DNA of 64,000 nucleotides from NCBI RefSeq assembly GCF_002117935.1, contig NZ_BDJE01000047.1, forward strand, positions 62,001-126,000, in the 5' to 3' direction. Under the pieces are notes generated by a model. The model ran no database searches and was not told where the DNA came from. It worked only from the letters and a program-made list of their open reading frames with translations. Made by a program: the position numbers and the translations under genes. Positions within the stretch are counted from its first letter, which is position 1; every line of letters starts with the position of its first letter. Of the stretch, positions 18,341-27,825 are shown piece by piece. Origin of the DNA: Nocardioides sp. PD653-B2 (GTDB lineage: Bacteria > Actinomycetota > Actinomycetes > Propionibacteriales > Nocardioidaceae).

Positions 18341-19864
18341 TCAGTCGGTGACCGGGGCGGCCGGCGCGGGGGCGGCGGTGCCCGCGTAGCCCGCGTGGCT
18401 GGGCTTCTCGAAGAACAGCACGGCCAGGAAGCCGAGCACGAAGGCCGCGGTGGGCAGCAGCACGGACGTCGCCATCGCGTCGCTGAAGGCCTGCGCCACC
18501 GCGGGCGGCAGCGCCCCTCCGCCCGAGGAGCCCTCGCCCTTGAACGCCGGCAGGCCCTCGGCGGCCAGCCGCGCGTCCATGAGGACGGCGATGGCCGCGG
18601 CGCCGAGCACCGCGCCGACCTGGCGCGTCGCGTTGTAGATGCCCGACCCCGCTCCGGCCAGCTGGATCGGCAGGTTGCGGGTGGCGGTCGCGCTGTTGGG
18701 CGCCCAGACGAACGCGTTGCCGATGCCGAAGACGGCCATCGGCGGCACCGTCCACCAGATCGAGGTGTCCGGCGTCATCACGAACGTCAGCCACAGCAGG
18801 CCGACGAAGAGGCACGCGAAGCCGAACGCCGTCAGCAGGCGCGGGTGCACGCGGTCGGTGAGCCCTCCGACGAGCTTGGCGAGCGCGATCGTCATCAGCG
18901 CCATCGGCACCAGGATCAACGCCGACCGGGTCGGGCTCAGGCCGCGGACGACCTGCGCCCAGATCATGATCGGGATCGACAGCGAGATGATCGAGAAGCC
19001 CATCACGGTGATCGCGACGTTCGCCAGCGAGAAGTTGCGGTCGCGGAACAGCCCGAGCGGCACCAGCGGCTCGTTGCGGTTGCGTGCCTGCCAGAGCACG
19101 AACAGCCCGAGCACCACGAGCCCGGTCACGATCAGCGTCCAGATCACGCCGTTCCAGTGGAACTGGTGGCCCTCCTGGATGCCGAACACCAGCAGGAACA
19201 TGCCGGCCCCGCTGAGCGCGACGCCGAGCCAGTCGAACTGGTGGGTGTGGGTCGGCAGCTTCGGCACCAGCCGGGCCGCGAGCACGAAGCCGACCAGGCC
19301 GACCGGGATGTTGATGAAGAAGATCCACTCCCAGCCCAGGCCGTCGACCAGCACGCCGCCGAGGATCGGGCCGACCAGCGTCGCGACGCCCGCGGTCGCG
19401 CCCCACAGGGACATCGCGGCGCCCCGGCGGTCGGCCGGGAAGATCCGGGTGATGATCGCCATCGTCTGCGGTGTGATCATCGAGGCGCCGAGACCCTGGA
19501 CGACCCGGGCCGCGATCAGCATCTCGATGCTGCCGGTGAGCCCGCACCACAGCGACGCGAGCGTGAAGACCGTCAGGCCGACCAGGTAGACGTTCTTCGG
19601 GCCGAACCGGTCGCCGAGACGCCCGGTGATGAGCACGGGCACGGCGTACGCCAGCAGGTAGGCGCTGGTCACCCAGACGACGTTGTTGACGTCGGCGTGG
19701 AGGTCCTCGATGATCGCCGGCGTCGCGACGGACACGATCGTGGTGTCGATCAGGATCATGAAGAAGCCGATGCACAGCGCGAACAGCGCCGGCCACGGCG
19801 CCTTGTCTCCGGTCGGGTCGGTGGTCTGCCCGTGGGTCTGGGGAGCGGGGGCTGGCTGGGTCAC
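18341..19864 (-). CDS. MFS drug exporter, DHA2 (EmrB/QacA) family
   Basis: This protein of about 507 residues has 14 predicted membrane segments. Signatures are LIDTTIVSVATPAI in helix 1, the A-motif GRLGDRFGPKNVY, and GPILGGVLVDGLGWEWIFFINIP in the antiporter region. It is a proton-coupled exporter of drugs or other hydrophobic compounds; the substrate is unknown. I chose the GTG at 19864 because the extra upstream residues of the longer frame run back into the divergent DUF3151 gene. No dedicated regulator is next to it. Confidence 0.88.
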   Translation of the reverse strand: MTQPAPAPQTHGQTTDPTGDKAPWPALFALCIGFFMILIDTTIVSVATPAIIEDLHADVNNVVWVTSAYLLAYAVPVLITGRLGDRFGPKNVYLVGLTVFTLASLWCGLTGSIEMLIAARVVQGLGASMITPQTMAIITRIFPADRRGAAMSLWGATAGVATLVGPILGGVLVDGLGWEWIFFINIPVGLVGFVLAARLVPKLPTHTHQFDWLGVALSGAGMFLLVFGIQEGHQFHWNGVIWTLIVTGLVVLGLFVLWQARNRNEPLVPLGLFRDRNFSLANVAITVMGFSIISLSIPIMIWAQVVRGLSPTRSALILVPMALMTIALAKLVGGLTDRVHPRLLTAFGFACLFVGLLWLTFVMTPDTSIWWTVPPMAVFGIGNAFVWAPNSATATRNLPIQLAGAGSGIYNATRQVGAVLGAAAIAVLMDARLAAEGLPAFKGEGSSGGGALPPAVAQAFSDAMATSVLLPTAAFVLGFLAVLFFEKPSHAGYAGTAAPAPAAPVTD

Positions 19865-19888
19865 GGATTCAGTCAACACCCTGCCGTG

Positions 19889-19894
19889 GACAAT
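19889..19894 (+). promoter_or_regulatory. Leaderless -10 of the DUF3151 gene
   Basis: GACAAT lies 7 nt before the ATG at 19902. Confidence 0.4.
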
Positions 19895-19901
19895 GCAGGG
19901 C

Positions 19902-20327
19902 ATGAGCTCTTTCACGCCCGGTGCCGACCTGATGGCAGGACCCCCGCCCACCCACCTCCCCGAGGACCCGGCGGCCGCCGAGCTGGCGGACGGCGTCGCG
20001 CCCGTCGACGTCGTACGACGCGCCCCTGCCTCGCCCTTCGCCTGGGCCGCCCTCGCCCAGCAGGCCCGCGACGAGGGCGCCGACGACGTGACCGTCTACG
20101 CCTATGCGCGGGTGGGCTACCACCGCAGCCTCGACATGCTGCGCCGCAACGGCTGGAAGGGCCACGGCCCGGTCCCGTGGGAGCACGAGCCCAACCGGGG
20201 CTTCCTGCGCTGCCTCGCGCTCCTCGCGCTGGCCGCCCGCGCCATCGGCGAGGCTCCCGAGTGGGAGCGGTGCTCGGAGTTCCTGCGCGACTCCAGCCCG
20301 ACCGCGTACGCCGAGCTGCTCGGCTGA
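19902..20327 (+). CDS. DUF3151 family protein
   Basis: This 141-residue actinobacterial protein of unknown function has the DUF3151 core: FAWAALAQQA, YAYARVGYHRSLDMLRRNGW, and GPVPWEHEPNRGFLRCL. It is mostly helical and soluble. The family usually sits near fba and purA, as here. No catalytic motif is visible. Confidence 0.88.
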   Translation: MSSFTPGADLMAGPPPTHLPEDPAAAELADGVAPVDVVRRAPASPFAWAALAQQARDEGADDVTVYAYARVGYHRSLDMLRRNGWKGHGPVPWEHEPNRGFLRCLALLALAARAIGEAPEWERCSEFLRDSSPTAYAELLG

Positions 20328-20336
20328 GCGGCTCCG

Positions 20337-21230
20337 TCAGCCCCGGGCGAGCCGGACCAGGTCGGCCGCCGGTCCCTCGGGCCGGCGGGCCGGCAGCCAG
20401 ACGGCCCGCAGCGCGCGGCCGAGGTCGAGGCCGCTGACCGGCACCACCACGAGGTGGCCGGTGGCGACCTCGCCCGCGACCGCGAGCTCGCTGAGCACCG
20501 CGGCGGCCTCTCCCTCGGCGGCGGCCGACTTCACCGCGGCCGTGCTGGCCAGGTCGAGACGCGACGCGCCGAGCTCGGTGCCCACGCTCGCGAGGGCGCG
20601 GACCAGGGTGTCGCGGGTGCCGGAGCCGGCCTCGCGCAGCACCAGGTCCCCGGCGACCAGCTGCGCGGGCGTCAGCGGCGTACGCCGCCGGGCCCACGGG
20701 TGCGTCGGCCCGACCACGACCACGAGCGCGTCGCGGGCGACCGTCGTCGACGCCACCGACCGCGGCACCGTCGGCGACTCCACGAACCCGAGCGGCACCT
20801 CCCCGCTCTCCACCCGGGTGACGACCTCGACCGAGTTGCCCACCTCGAGGCTGACGTGGAGGTCGGGATGGGTGTGCCGGAAGCGCGCGAGCCAGCGGGG
20901 GAGCAGGTACTCCGCGACGGTCAGGCTCGCGGCGACCGTCAGGTGCGCCGCCCGCTGAGCGGCCAGCGAGCGGGCGCCGATCGTCACCCGGTCGACGCCG
21001 GCCAGCGCGTCCCGGGCCCACGCCACCACGACCTCGCCCTCGGTGGTCAGGTGCGAGCCGCCGGGTGACCGCACCAGGAGGGACAGGCCGAGCTGTCGCT
21101 CGAGCCGGCTGAGGGAGCGGCTGGCGTTGGGCTGGGCCATGCCGACGGCCCGCGCGGCGGCGCCGAGGGAGCCGGTCTCGGCGACCCGGACCAGCAGGTC
21201 GAGGGCGGTGAGGTCGGGACGGTCGGCCAT
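20337..21230 (-). CDS. LysR-family transcriptional regulator
   Basis: This 297-residue protein has the LysR winged HTH at residues 5-64 (GSLGAAARAVGMAQPNASRSLSR) and a periplasmic-binding-like effector domain. It diverges from a YeiH-type transporter gene, which it probably controls. TATCAT 6 nt before its ATG suggests leaderless transcription. A GATATG/CATATC repeat lies in the gap. Confidence 0.92.
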   Translation of the reverse strand: MADRPDLTALDLLVRVAETGSLGAAARAVGMAQPNASRSLSRLERQLGLSLLVRSPGGSHLTTEGEVVVAWARDALAGVDRVTIGARSLAAQRAAHLTVAASLTVAEYLLPRWLARFRHTHPDLHVSLEVGNSVEVVTRVESGEVPLGFVESPTVPRSVASTTVARDALVVVVGPTHPWARRRTPLTPAQLVAGDLVLREAGSGTRDTLVRALASVGTELGASRLDLASTAAVKSAAAEGEAAAVLSELAVAGEVATGHLVVVPVSGLDLGRALRAVWLPARRPEGPAADLVRLARG

Positions 21231-21238
21231 GCCTTGAT

Positions 21239-21264
21239 GATATGGCCGACGGGCAGGTCATATC
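21239..21264. promoter_or_regulatory. Candidate LysR box
   Basis: GATATG (21239-21244) and CATATC (21259-21264) are inverted arms with a 14-bp spacer in the gap between the lysR-type gene and its divergent transporter. It overlaps the regulator's own -10 (21237-21242), which would fit autorepression. Confidence 0.5.
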
Positions 21265-21331
21265 GACTGAGCATGAGTCGAGGCCGGAAAGACGGCTACC
21301 GGCGGGCGGCTTTCCGGGCGACCGTGGAGCC

Positions 21332-22294
21332 ATGGTCACCACCCGTCTGCCCGGACTCGGCCTCGCCGCGCTCGGCGGCGGTGCCGCGCTCGGTGTGCAC
21401 GCGGCCGTCCCCTCCCTGAGCCCCACGCTGGTCGGGATCGCGCTGGGGGTGGTGGTCGCCGGCTCGGGCGGCATCGCCGACTCCGCCCGGCCCGGGCTCC
21501 GGGTGGCGTCGCGTCAGGTGCTCCGCGTCGGCGTCGCGCTGCTGGGTCTCCAGCTGGTGCTGCCCGAGATCCTCGGCCTCGGCTGGCCGATGCTCGTCGT
21601 CATCGCCGGTGTCGTGGTCCTGGGGATCGTCGGCACGATCGCGCTCGGGCGGGTGCTCGGCGTGCCCGCCGAGCAGGCCCTGCTGGTCGCCTGCGGCTTC
21701 TCGATCTGCGGGGCGGCCGCGGTCGCCGCGGTCGAGGGGGTGCGCGAGTCGAAGGACGAGGACGTCGCCACGGCCGTCTCGCTCGTCGTGGTCTTCGGCA
21801 GCGTCGTGATGCTCGCCCTCCCGCTGGGGGCCGTCGCGCTCGGCTTCGACCCGGTCTCTGCCGGTGCCTGGTCGGGAGCGTCCATCCACGAGGTCGGTCA
21901 GGTCGTGGTGGCCGGTGGCCTGGTCGGCGGCGCCGCGCTCCAGGTCGCGGTCGCCGTGAAGCTGGGCCGGGTGCTGATGCTCGCTCCGGTGCTCGCGGTC
22001 ATCTCCGTGACGTCGCGGCGTACGCCGGGGGTGCGACCGCCGCTGGTGCCGGGGTTCGTGCTGGCGTTCGTCGCGTGCGCGGCCGTCCGTACCCTCCTGC
22101 CGGCGCCGGACGCCGTGCTCGACCTCGCCGGGCTCGTGCAGTCCGGCGCGCTCGCGATGGCGATGTTCGCGCTCGGCTGCGGGCTCGAGCCGGCCGCACT
22201 GCGGCGTGCGGGCCGTCCGGTCCTCGGGCTGGCGGCCTCCGCCACCCTGCTCGTCGCGCTGCTCGGCCTCCCGGCGGCGTTCGTCGCGGGCTGA
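21332..22294 (+). CDS. YeiH/UPF0324 family membrane protein (putative sulfate exporter family)
   Basis: This 320-residue, roughly ten-helix membrane protein has the family signatures GFSICGAAAVAAVEGV, GASIHEVGQVVVAGG and FALGCGLEP. Members are linked to sulfonate or sulfur metabolism and are annotated as putative sulfate exporters; the substrate is unproven. The ATG at 21332 has GGAG upstream. It is probably controlled by the divergent LysR regulator. Confidence 0.88.
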   Translation: MVTTRLPGLGLAALGGGAALGVHAAVPSLSPTLVGIALGVVVAGSGGIADSARPGLRVASRQVLRVGVALLGLQLVLPEILGLGWPMLVVIAGVVVLGIVGTIALGRVLGVPAEQALLVACGFSICGAAAVAAVEGVRESKDEDVATAVSLVVVFGSVVMLALPLGAVALGFDPVSAGAWSGASIHEVGQVVVAGGLVGGAALQVAVAVKLGRVLMLAPVLAVISVTSRRTPGVRPPLVPGFVLAFVACAAVRTLLPAPDAVLDLAGLVQSGALAMAMFALGCGLEPAALRRAGRPVLGLAASATLLVALLGLPAAFVAG

Positions 22295-22304
22295 GCCGCT
22301 GTCT

Positions 22305-22398
22305 GCGGGTTTCACCGGTCAGCCGCCGGAACCCGCACGACACGCCGTCGCTGTCCGGCGTGTCGTGCGGGGTTGGGCGGCCAGCCGGTGAAACCGGC
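22305..22398. repeat. 94-bp nested palindromic element, copy 1
   Basis: Outer arms GCGGGTTTCACCGGT (22305-22319) and GCCGGTGAAACCGGC (22384-22398) enclose a perfect 13-bp hairpin, GCACGACACGCCG (22335-22347) with CGGCGTGTCGTGC (22356-22368). The element fills the gap between the convergent yeiH-like and lysS genes. A second copy of the same length is at 62813-62906. It may act as a bidirectional terminator or as a REP-like repeat. Confidence 0.8.
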
Positions 22399-22405
22399 AG
22401 CAAGA

Positions 22406-24154
22406 TCAGGACGGCGGCGTGAGCAGCGTGCGGATCTTCTCCGCGCCGAGCGCCAGGAAGAGCGTCGGCAGCCGAGGGCCGCGGTCGGCGTCGACGAGCA
22501 GGTTGTAGAGCAGCCGGAAGAAGTCCTTCTGGTCCTGCTTCACCTGGTCGGTCGGCGCGTCGTCGAGGCCCAGCCCGCGGGCCAGCTTCGGCACGCCGTA
22601 GATCAGCGCGGTGGTGTCGTCGAGGTGGAGGTCGTCGGGCATCCGGTCGAGCAGCTGGCGCAGCCAGAGCTCCTCGTCCTCGTTCAGCGCGCCCAGCCGG
22701 TCGGCGTCCGGGGTCTCGCGCACCGTGGTGCGGTCCTCGGTCGGCACGTACTCCGAGGTCCACGTCATCGCCTTGCCGAGCCGCGGCTCCAGGTCGGCGA
22801 CCGAGGCGTGCTCGTAGCCGACGTTGCCGATGATGGTGCTGATCAGCTCGGCGCTGCCCGCCGTGACGTCGGCGACCGACGACAGCAGCCGGAACGGCAC
22901 GACGACGGCCGGGGTCGGCAGCCGGCCCGCGGACGACGTCGAGGACGCCCGCTCGAAGGCCAGCGTCTGCGCGTCGGAGCGCTCCGGGTCGGCGGACTTC
23001 TTGGCGAGCGCGTCCCACTCGTCGTACAGCCGGACGACCTCCGCCCCGAAGTCGACGTTGAAGGCCTGCTTGGGCTGGCGGCGCACGTAGAGCCAGCGCA
23101 GGATCGGCGCCTCGAGGATCTGCAACGCGTCGGACGCGGTCGGCACGCCACCGCGCGACGACGACATCTTCACCTGACCGCCGGCGCCGACGAACGAGTA
23201 GCCGACGAACGACGGCGCTCGGCCGCCGTAGACGCGCTTCACGAGCTCCTTGCCGACGGTGTACGACGAGCCGGGCGTGGCGTGGTCGACGCCGCCGGGC
23301 TCGAAGTCGACGCCCTCGACCGACCAGCGCATCGGCCAGTCGACCTTCCAGACCAGCTTGCCTTCGTTGTCCGTGGTGAGGTTGGTGACGCCCTGGTAGG
23401 CGCAGACCTGGCAGGTGTAGGCGAGGTCGGTCGTGTCCTCGTCGTAGGACGTGATGATCGTGGTGTCGCGGCCGCACTCGCGGCAGTAGGGCTTGAAGGG
23501 GAACCGGGCGAGGTCGTCGGTGGCGCCCAGCCCGGTCAGGCCGGACTCGTCGTCGTTGGCCACCGAGTCGGCCAGGGCGGCGGCCTCCTCCGGGCTCTCG
23601 GGCGCCGCGGAGGTCGCGCCCTCGAGCTGCTTGGTGCGGTACTTCGCCATCACCTGCTCGATGTCGTCGCGGCGTCGTACGGCGGTCAGGATCTGGTCGC
23701 GGTAGGTGCCGGCGCGGTACCGCTCGGTCTGCGACATCTCCTCCATCGCGACGCCCAGCTCGGCGAGCGCCGCCTGGAGGGGCGCCTTGAAGTGGTCGGC
23801 CCACGACTGGTGGCAGTCCCACGGGTCGGGGACCGAGGAGAGCGGACGGCCGATGTGGTCGGCGAAGGACGGGTCGATCCCGGCGGGGACCTTGCGGAAG
23901 CGGTCGTAGTCGTCCCAGCTGTGCAGGTGGCGCGCGGCGATGCCGCGGCGCTTGATCTCCTCGGCGACGAAGTGCACGGTGAGGAACTCCCGCAGGTTGC
24001 CGAGGTGGATCGGCCCGGAGGGGCTGGCGCCGGAGGCGCAGGTGATCACGTGGTCGCCCAGGTCCTCGCCGTACACGTCGCGGGCGTGCCGGATGGCGTC
24101 GTCGGCGGCGCGCGTCACCCAGTCGGTGGGCTCGCCCTGGTTGCCTCGTGCCAT
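22406..24154 (-). CDS. lysS: Class I lysyl-tRNA synthetase
   Basis: This 582-residue enzyme charges tRNA-Lys. It is the archaeal-type class I form, with GASPSGPIHLGN (HIGH-type motif) near residues 42-53, a zinc-type cysteine region (CRECG and CQVCAYQG) and KMSSSRG as the KMSKS motif. It is unrelated to the class II LysRS of most bacteria. A class II copy elsewhere in the genome cannot be excluded. The symbol lysK is also used for this form. Confidence 0.93.
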   Translation of the reverse strand: MARGNQGEPTDWVTRAADDAIRHARDVYGEDLGDHVITCASGASPSGPIHLGNLREFLTVHFVAEEIKRRGIAARHLHSWDDYDRFRKVPAGIDPSFADHIGRPLSSVPDPWDCHQSWADHFKAPLQAALAELGVAMEEMSQTERYRAGTYRDQILTAVRRRDDIEQVMAKYRTKQLEGATSAAPESPEEAAALADSVANDDESGLTGLGATDDLARFPFKPYCRECGRDTTIITSYDEDTTDLAYTCQVCAYQGVTNLTTDNEGKLVWKVDWPMRWSVEGVDFEPGGVDHATPGSSYTVGKELVKRVYGGRAPSFVGYSFVGAGGQVKMSSSRGGVPTASDALQILEAPILRWLYVRRQPKQAFNVDFGAEVVRLYDEWDALAKKSADPERSDAQTLAFERASSTSSAGRLPTPAVVVPFRLLSSVADVTAGSAELISTIIGNVGYEHASVADLEPRLGKAMTWTSEYVPTEDRTTVRETPDADRLGALNEDEELWLRQLLDRMPDDLHLDDTTALIYGVPKLARGLGLDDAPTDQVKQDQKDFFRLLYNLLVDADRGPRLPTLFLALGAEKIRTLLTPPS

Positions 24155-24439
24155 CGGGTCTGCTGCTCCTGTGCTCGGGGGTGCGGACAGCGGAACGCTA
24201 CCCGGCCTCCGTCGCGCCCCGCAGGGGGCACAGGGTCAGCAGGACGCCGGAACCGCCGCCCAGTGGCGGCTCCGGTGCCCTGCCCTGCGCGTCCCCCGAC
24301 ACGACCGATCCCCCGATGTGGGTCGTGTGCGACGGTCGTGCCCCGAATGTGTCCCGAGAACGGTGCGCGGCCGCCGGCGCGTGCGGGCATCCTCGCACTG
24401 ACAGGACCGTGCCACCTGGTGACAAGTGGCCGGTGTCAC

Positions 24440-24445
24440 TAACAT
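24440..24445 (+). promoter_or_regulatory. Leaderless -10 of the LuxR-type regulator gene
   Basis: TAACAT lies 7 nt before the ATG at 24453. This favours that start over the in-frame ATG at 24444, which would overlap the hexamer. Confidence 0.45.
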
Positions 24446-24452
24446 GCCAACC

Positions 24453-25445
24453 ATGGCCCGCAGCGAGCAGCTCACCGTCCTCGCGGCCCTGGGCTTCTCG
24501 GCCTCGCTCGACCGCACCTACCAGCGGCTGCGCCCCCAGTCGGGACGCGACCTGGCGCGGGTGGCGGCCTCGATGCTGCGCACGCCCGACGAGCTGCTCG
24601 ACGAGCTCGCCCCCCTCGTCGAGGCCGGGATCGTCCGGCTCGAGGGGGAGACCCTGGTGGTCGAGTCCCCGAGCGAGGCCCTGCGCATCATGGTCGCGAT
24701 CCAGTCGGTCTACGCGGAGCGGGTGCACCGCCGGCTCGACGGGATCAGCGACGCGATCGGGCTGCTGGCGGCCGACGCGTCGCGGCCGGTGCCGGGCGAC
24801 GTGGAGGCCAGTGCACCGCTCGAGGGCGAGGTCGCGACCGGCGGCGACATCTACGCGCTGGTGCGGTCGCTGGTGGTCAAGGGCAGGGGCGACCTGCTCT
24901 GGCTGCGCCCCGACCAGTGGCGCGGCCCGCGGGAGGCCCGGATGACCGCGATGGTCGCGGAGGCGATCGCCGGCGGCGACCGGGAGTCCCGGGCGATCTA
25001 CCCGGTGCGCGCCGTGCACGACGCGCCCGAGGCCCTGGTCGCCCGGCTCGCCGTCGGTGAGCAGATCCGGGTGCTGCCCGACCTGCCGTCGCGGCTGCTG
25101 GTCATCGGCGACTCGCACGCCGTCCTCCCGGAGCCGTTCGGCTACGCCGACTCCCCGTTGTCGATCGTCCGCCAGCGGGGCGTGGTGGAGGCGATGGCGC
25201 AGTGGTTCGAGCTGCTGTGGGAGCGGGCGGTCGTCCCACCCCTCGACGCGGTGGCGCCGCGGCTCGACCTGCGGGCGTTCCTGCTCCAACAGCTCGCGGC
25301 CGGCGCCCACGACGAGCAGATCGCCCGGGTGCTCGGCATCAGCCTGCGCACGGTGCGCCGCCGGGTCGCCGACCTGATGAGCGAGCTCGGCGCCGACTCA
25401 CGCTTCCAGGCGGGCGTCGAGGCCGCGCGGCGCGGCTGGTTGTGA
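24453..25445 (+). CDS. TrmB/LuxR-type transcriptional regulator
   Basis: This protein of about 330 residues has an N-terminal winged-helix half (AALGFSASLDRTYQRL, like TrmB), a middle sensor domain of about 150 residues, and a LuxR-type HTH at the C-terminus (HDEQIARVLGISLRTVRRRV). This arrangement is common in actinobacteria and its ligands are mostly unknown. It stands alone between lysS and a lipid-kinase gene. Confidence 0.82.
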   Translation: MARSEQLTVLAALGFSASLDRTYQRLRPQSGRDLARVAASMLRTPDELLDELAPLVEAGIVRLEGETLVVESPSEALRIMVAIQSVYAERVHRRLDGISDAIGLLAADASRPVPGDVEASAPLEGEVATGGDIYALVRSLVVKGRGDLLWLRPDQWRGPREARMTAMVAEAIAGGDRESRAIYPVRAVHDAPEALVARLAVGEQIRVLPDLPSRLLVIGDSHAVLPEPFGYADSPLSIVRQRGVVEAMAQWFELLWERAVVPPLDAVAPRLDLRAFLLQQLAAGAHDEQIARVLGISLRTVRRRVADLMSELGADSRFQAGVEAARRGWL

Positions 25446-25482
25446 GGGTCGCTGCGGCAGTCGTGGTCTCGAGGCGGACCGG

Positions 25483-26394
25483 CTAGGGCAGGAGCATCGA
25501 GTAGGCCTCGGGCTCGATGTGCCAGGTGCGCTTGCGCTCCGGACCGTCGATCTCGCCGTCGGCGCTGACCCAGAACGGGCCGCCGGTGATGGAGACCCGG
25601 GTCCCCCGCAGGTAGCTGACGTCGTCGCGCTCCTGGTGCTTGGCGAAGCCGAGGTGCGCGGCGTACGACAGGCGGGCGATCGGGCCGATCGAGCGGGAGA
25701 CCATCACGTCGAAGCGGCCGTCGCGCGGGTCGGCGCCCGGCGTGAGCTCGGCGCCCCCGCCGACCGAGGAGCCGTTGCCGACCGCCGCCATCAGGATCGG
25801 CTCGTCCAGGTCGACCACGACCTGGCCGTCGACCTCGACCCGGACGCGGATGATCGGCGGCCTCCAGGCGGTCAGGGCCGCGCCGATCGGGTAGCCGAGC
25901 TTGCCGAGGTTGGCCTTGCCGACCCCGATCGAGTGGAGGCGCTCCTTCCAGCGGTGCCCGCGGCGGCTGGCGTTGGCCCCCGCGCCGACGTGCACGCTGT
26001 TGACCACGATCTCGCCGACCTCGTCGACGATGAGGTCCATCTTCCGGGGCTTGTCGGCCAGGATGACCTGGGCCGCCTCCTCGATCTCCAGCGGGACGCC
26101 GACGCCGCGCGCGAAGTCGTTGCCGGTGCCCATCGGGAGCAGCCCGACCACGGCGTTCTTCAGCTCGTTGCGGCGGTGCAGGGCCGCGATCACGGCGTGC
26201 AGGCTGCCGTCACCGCCGGCGACCACGATGTGCCGGGACCCGGCTCGGTGCAGGACGCCGTCCAGCTCGCCGGGGTTGGACGTGGCCTGCACCTCGACGG
26301 ACGCGCGCGAGCGGAGCACGGCGAGCGCCGACGCCAGGGTCTCCTCGTCGGAGGTGCCGGCGTCACTGTTGGTGATGACGAGGAGCGGGTCCAC
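25483..26394 (-). CDS. Diacylglycerol kinase-family lipid kinase
   Basis: This 303-residue protein has the DAGK catalytic fold: [14 protein letters not shown] (glycine-rich nucleotide loop) and [14 protein letters not shown], followed by a C-terminal beta domain with [21 protein letters not shown]. It phosphorylates diacylglycerol or a related lipid. The GTG at 26394 has TAGTGT 7 nt upstream, so it is probably leaderless. It diverges from purA. Confidence 0.88.
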   Translation of the reverse strand: MDPLLVITNSDAGTSDEETLASALAVLRSRASVEVQATSNPGELDGVLHRAGSRHIVVAGGDGSLHAVIAALHRRNELKNAVVGLLPMGTGNDFARGVGVPLEIEEAAQVILADKPRKMDLIVDEVGEIVVNSVHVGAGANASRRGHRWKERLHSIGVGKANLGKLGYPIGAALTAWRPPIIRVRVEVDGQVVVDLDEPILMAAVGNGSSVGGGAELTPGADPRDGRFDVMVSRSIGPIARLSYAAHLGFAKHQERDDVSYLRGTRVSITGGPFWVSADGEIDGPERKRTWHIEPEAYSMLLP

Positions 26395-26401
26395 GTCGCG
26401 G

Positions 26402-26407
26402 ACACTA
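26402..26407 (-). promoter_or_regulatory. Leaderless -10 of the lipid kinase gene
   Basis: TAGTGT on the minus strand lies 7 nt before the GTG at 26394. Confidence 0.4.
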
Positions 26408-26470
26408 TCCGAGGGGGTGTCGGCCGGGACCACCCCGACGGGTCCCGCTTTGGTAGCGTGTGGTCGCAAG

Positions 26471-26496
26471 AGCTCCGGTGCACTTGTGCCGGAGCT
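26471..26496 (+). promoter_or_regulatory. Hairpin in the purA leader
   Basis: AGCTCCGG (26471-26478) and CCGGAGCT (26489-26496) form a perfect 8-bp stem with a 10-nt loop. A T-rich run follows (GTTTCGTTT), and the purA AGAGGAG site lies a few nt later. It could attenuate transcription or shield the ribosome site; either is inference. Confidence 0.55.
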
Positions 26497-26518
26497 GTTT
26501 CGTTTCCAGAGGAGAACC

Positions 26519-27802
26519 ATGCCGGCGATCGCCATCATCGGTGCCCAGTGGGGCGACGAGGGGAAGGGCAAGGCCACCGACCTCCTCGGCTCCCGCGTCG
26601 ACTACGTCGTCAAGTTCAACGGTGGCAACAACGCCGGCCACACCGTCGTCATCGGTGACGAGAAGTACGCCCTGCACCTGCTGCCCAGCGGCATCCTGAG
26701 CCCCGGCGTCACGCCGATCATCGGCAACGGCGTGGTCGTGGACCTCGCGGTCCTCTTCGAGGAGCTCGACGCCCTCATCGCCCGCGGCGTCGACGTCAGC
26801 CTGCTCAAGGTCAGCGCCAACGCGCACGTGATCGCGGACTACAACCGCACGCTCGACAAGGTCACCGAGCGGTTCCTCGGCACCCGGCGGCTGGGCACGA
26901 CCGGGCGCGGCATCGGACCGACGTACGCCGACAAGATGAACCGGGTCGGCATCCGGATCCAGGACATCTTCGACGAGAAGATCCTGACCCAGAAGGTCGA
27001 GGGGGTCCTCGAGCTCAAGAACCAGGTGCTGACCAAGATCTACAACCGCCGTGCCGCCACGGTCGAGCAGACCGTCGAGGAGCTGACCGCCTTCGCCGAC
27101 CGGCTCGCGCCGATGGTGTGCGACACCGGGCTGCTGCTCAACCAGGCCCTCGACCGCGGCGAGACCGTGCTCCTCGAGGCGGGCCAGGCCACGCTGCTCG
27201 ACGTCGACCACGGCACCTACCCGTTCGTCACCTCCTCGTCGGCCACCTCCGGCGGCGCCTGCACCGGCTCCGGCATCCCGCCGATGCGGCTCGACCAGGT
27301 GATCGGGATCGTCAAGGCCTACACCACCCGCGTCGGCGAGGGACCCTTCCCGACCGAGCTCGACGACGACTTCGGCGAGCACCTGCGCAAGGTCGGCGCC
27401 GAGTACGGCACCACGACCGGCCGGCCCCGCCGCTGCGGCTGGTACGACGCGGTCATCGCCCGCTACGCCGCCCGGGTCAACGGCGTCACCGACTTCGTGC
27501 TCACCAAGCTCGACGTGCTCACCGGCCTCGAGAAGGTCCCGGTGTGCGTCGCGTACGACGTCGGCGGGGTCCGCCACGACGAGATGCCGGTCAACCAGAG
27601 CGACTTCCACCACGCCGTACCGATCTACGAGTACCTCGACGGCTGGTGGGAGGACATCTCCGGGGCTCGCACCTTCGCGGACCTGCCGGCCAACGCGCAG
27701 GCCTACGTGAAGGCGGTCGAGGAGATGTCCGGCGCCCGGATGTCCGTGGTCGGGGTCGGCCCGTCGCGGGACGCGTCGATCGTGATTCACGACCTGATCT
27801 GA
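26519..27802 (+). CDS. purA: Adenylosuccinate synthetase
   Basis: This 427-residue enzyme joins IMP and aspartate with GTP, the first committed step to [20 protein letters not shown] at the N-terminus is the GTP loop, [11 protein letters not shown] follows, and [12 protein letters not shown] and LTKLDVL are family motifs. Length is normal. AGAGGAG precedes the ATG. purB, the next enzyme in AMP formation, lies 2.2 kb downstream. Confidence 0.97.
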   Translation: MPAIAIIGAQWGDEGKGKATDLLGSRVDYVVKFNGGNNAGHTVVIGDEKYALHLLPSGILSPGVTPIIGNGVVVDLAVLFEELDALIARGVDVSLLKVSANAHVIADYNRTLDKVTERFLGTRRLGTTGRGIGPTYADKMNRVGIRIQDIFDEKILTQKVEGVLELKNQVLTKIYNRRAATVEQTVEELTAFADRLAPMVCDTGLLLNQALDRGETVLLEAGQATLLDVDHGTYPFVTSSSATSGGACTGSGIPPMRLDQVIGIVKAYTTRVGEGPFPTELDDDFGEHLRKVGAEYGTTTGRPRRCGWYDAVIARYAARVNGVTDFVLTKLDVLTGLEKVPVCVAYDVGGVRHDEMPVNQSDFHHAVPIYEYLDGWWEDISGARTFADLPANAQAYVKAVEEMSGARMSVVGVGPSRDASIVIHDLI

Positions 27803-27813
27803 GCGTGGGGCGC

Positions 27814-27819
27814 TAGCGT
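27814..27819 (+). promoter_or_regulatory. Leaderless -10 of the catalase-like gene
   Basis: TAGCGT lies 6 nt before the ATG at 27826, inside the 23-bp gap after purA. Confidence 0.4.
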
Positions 27820-27825
27820 CGGCCC

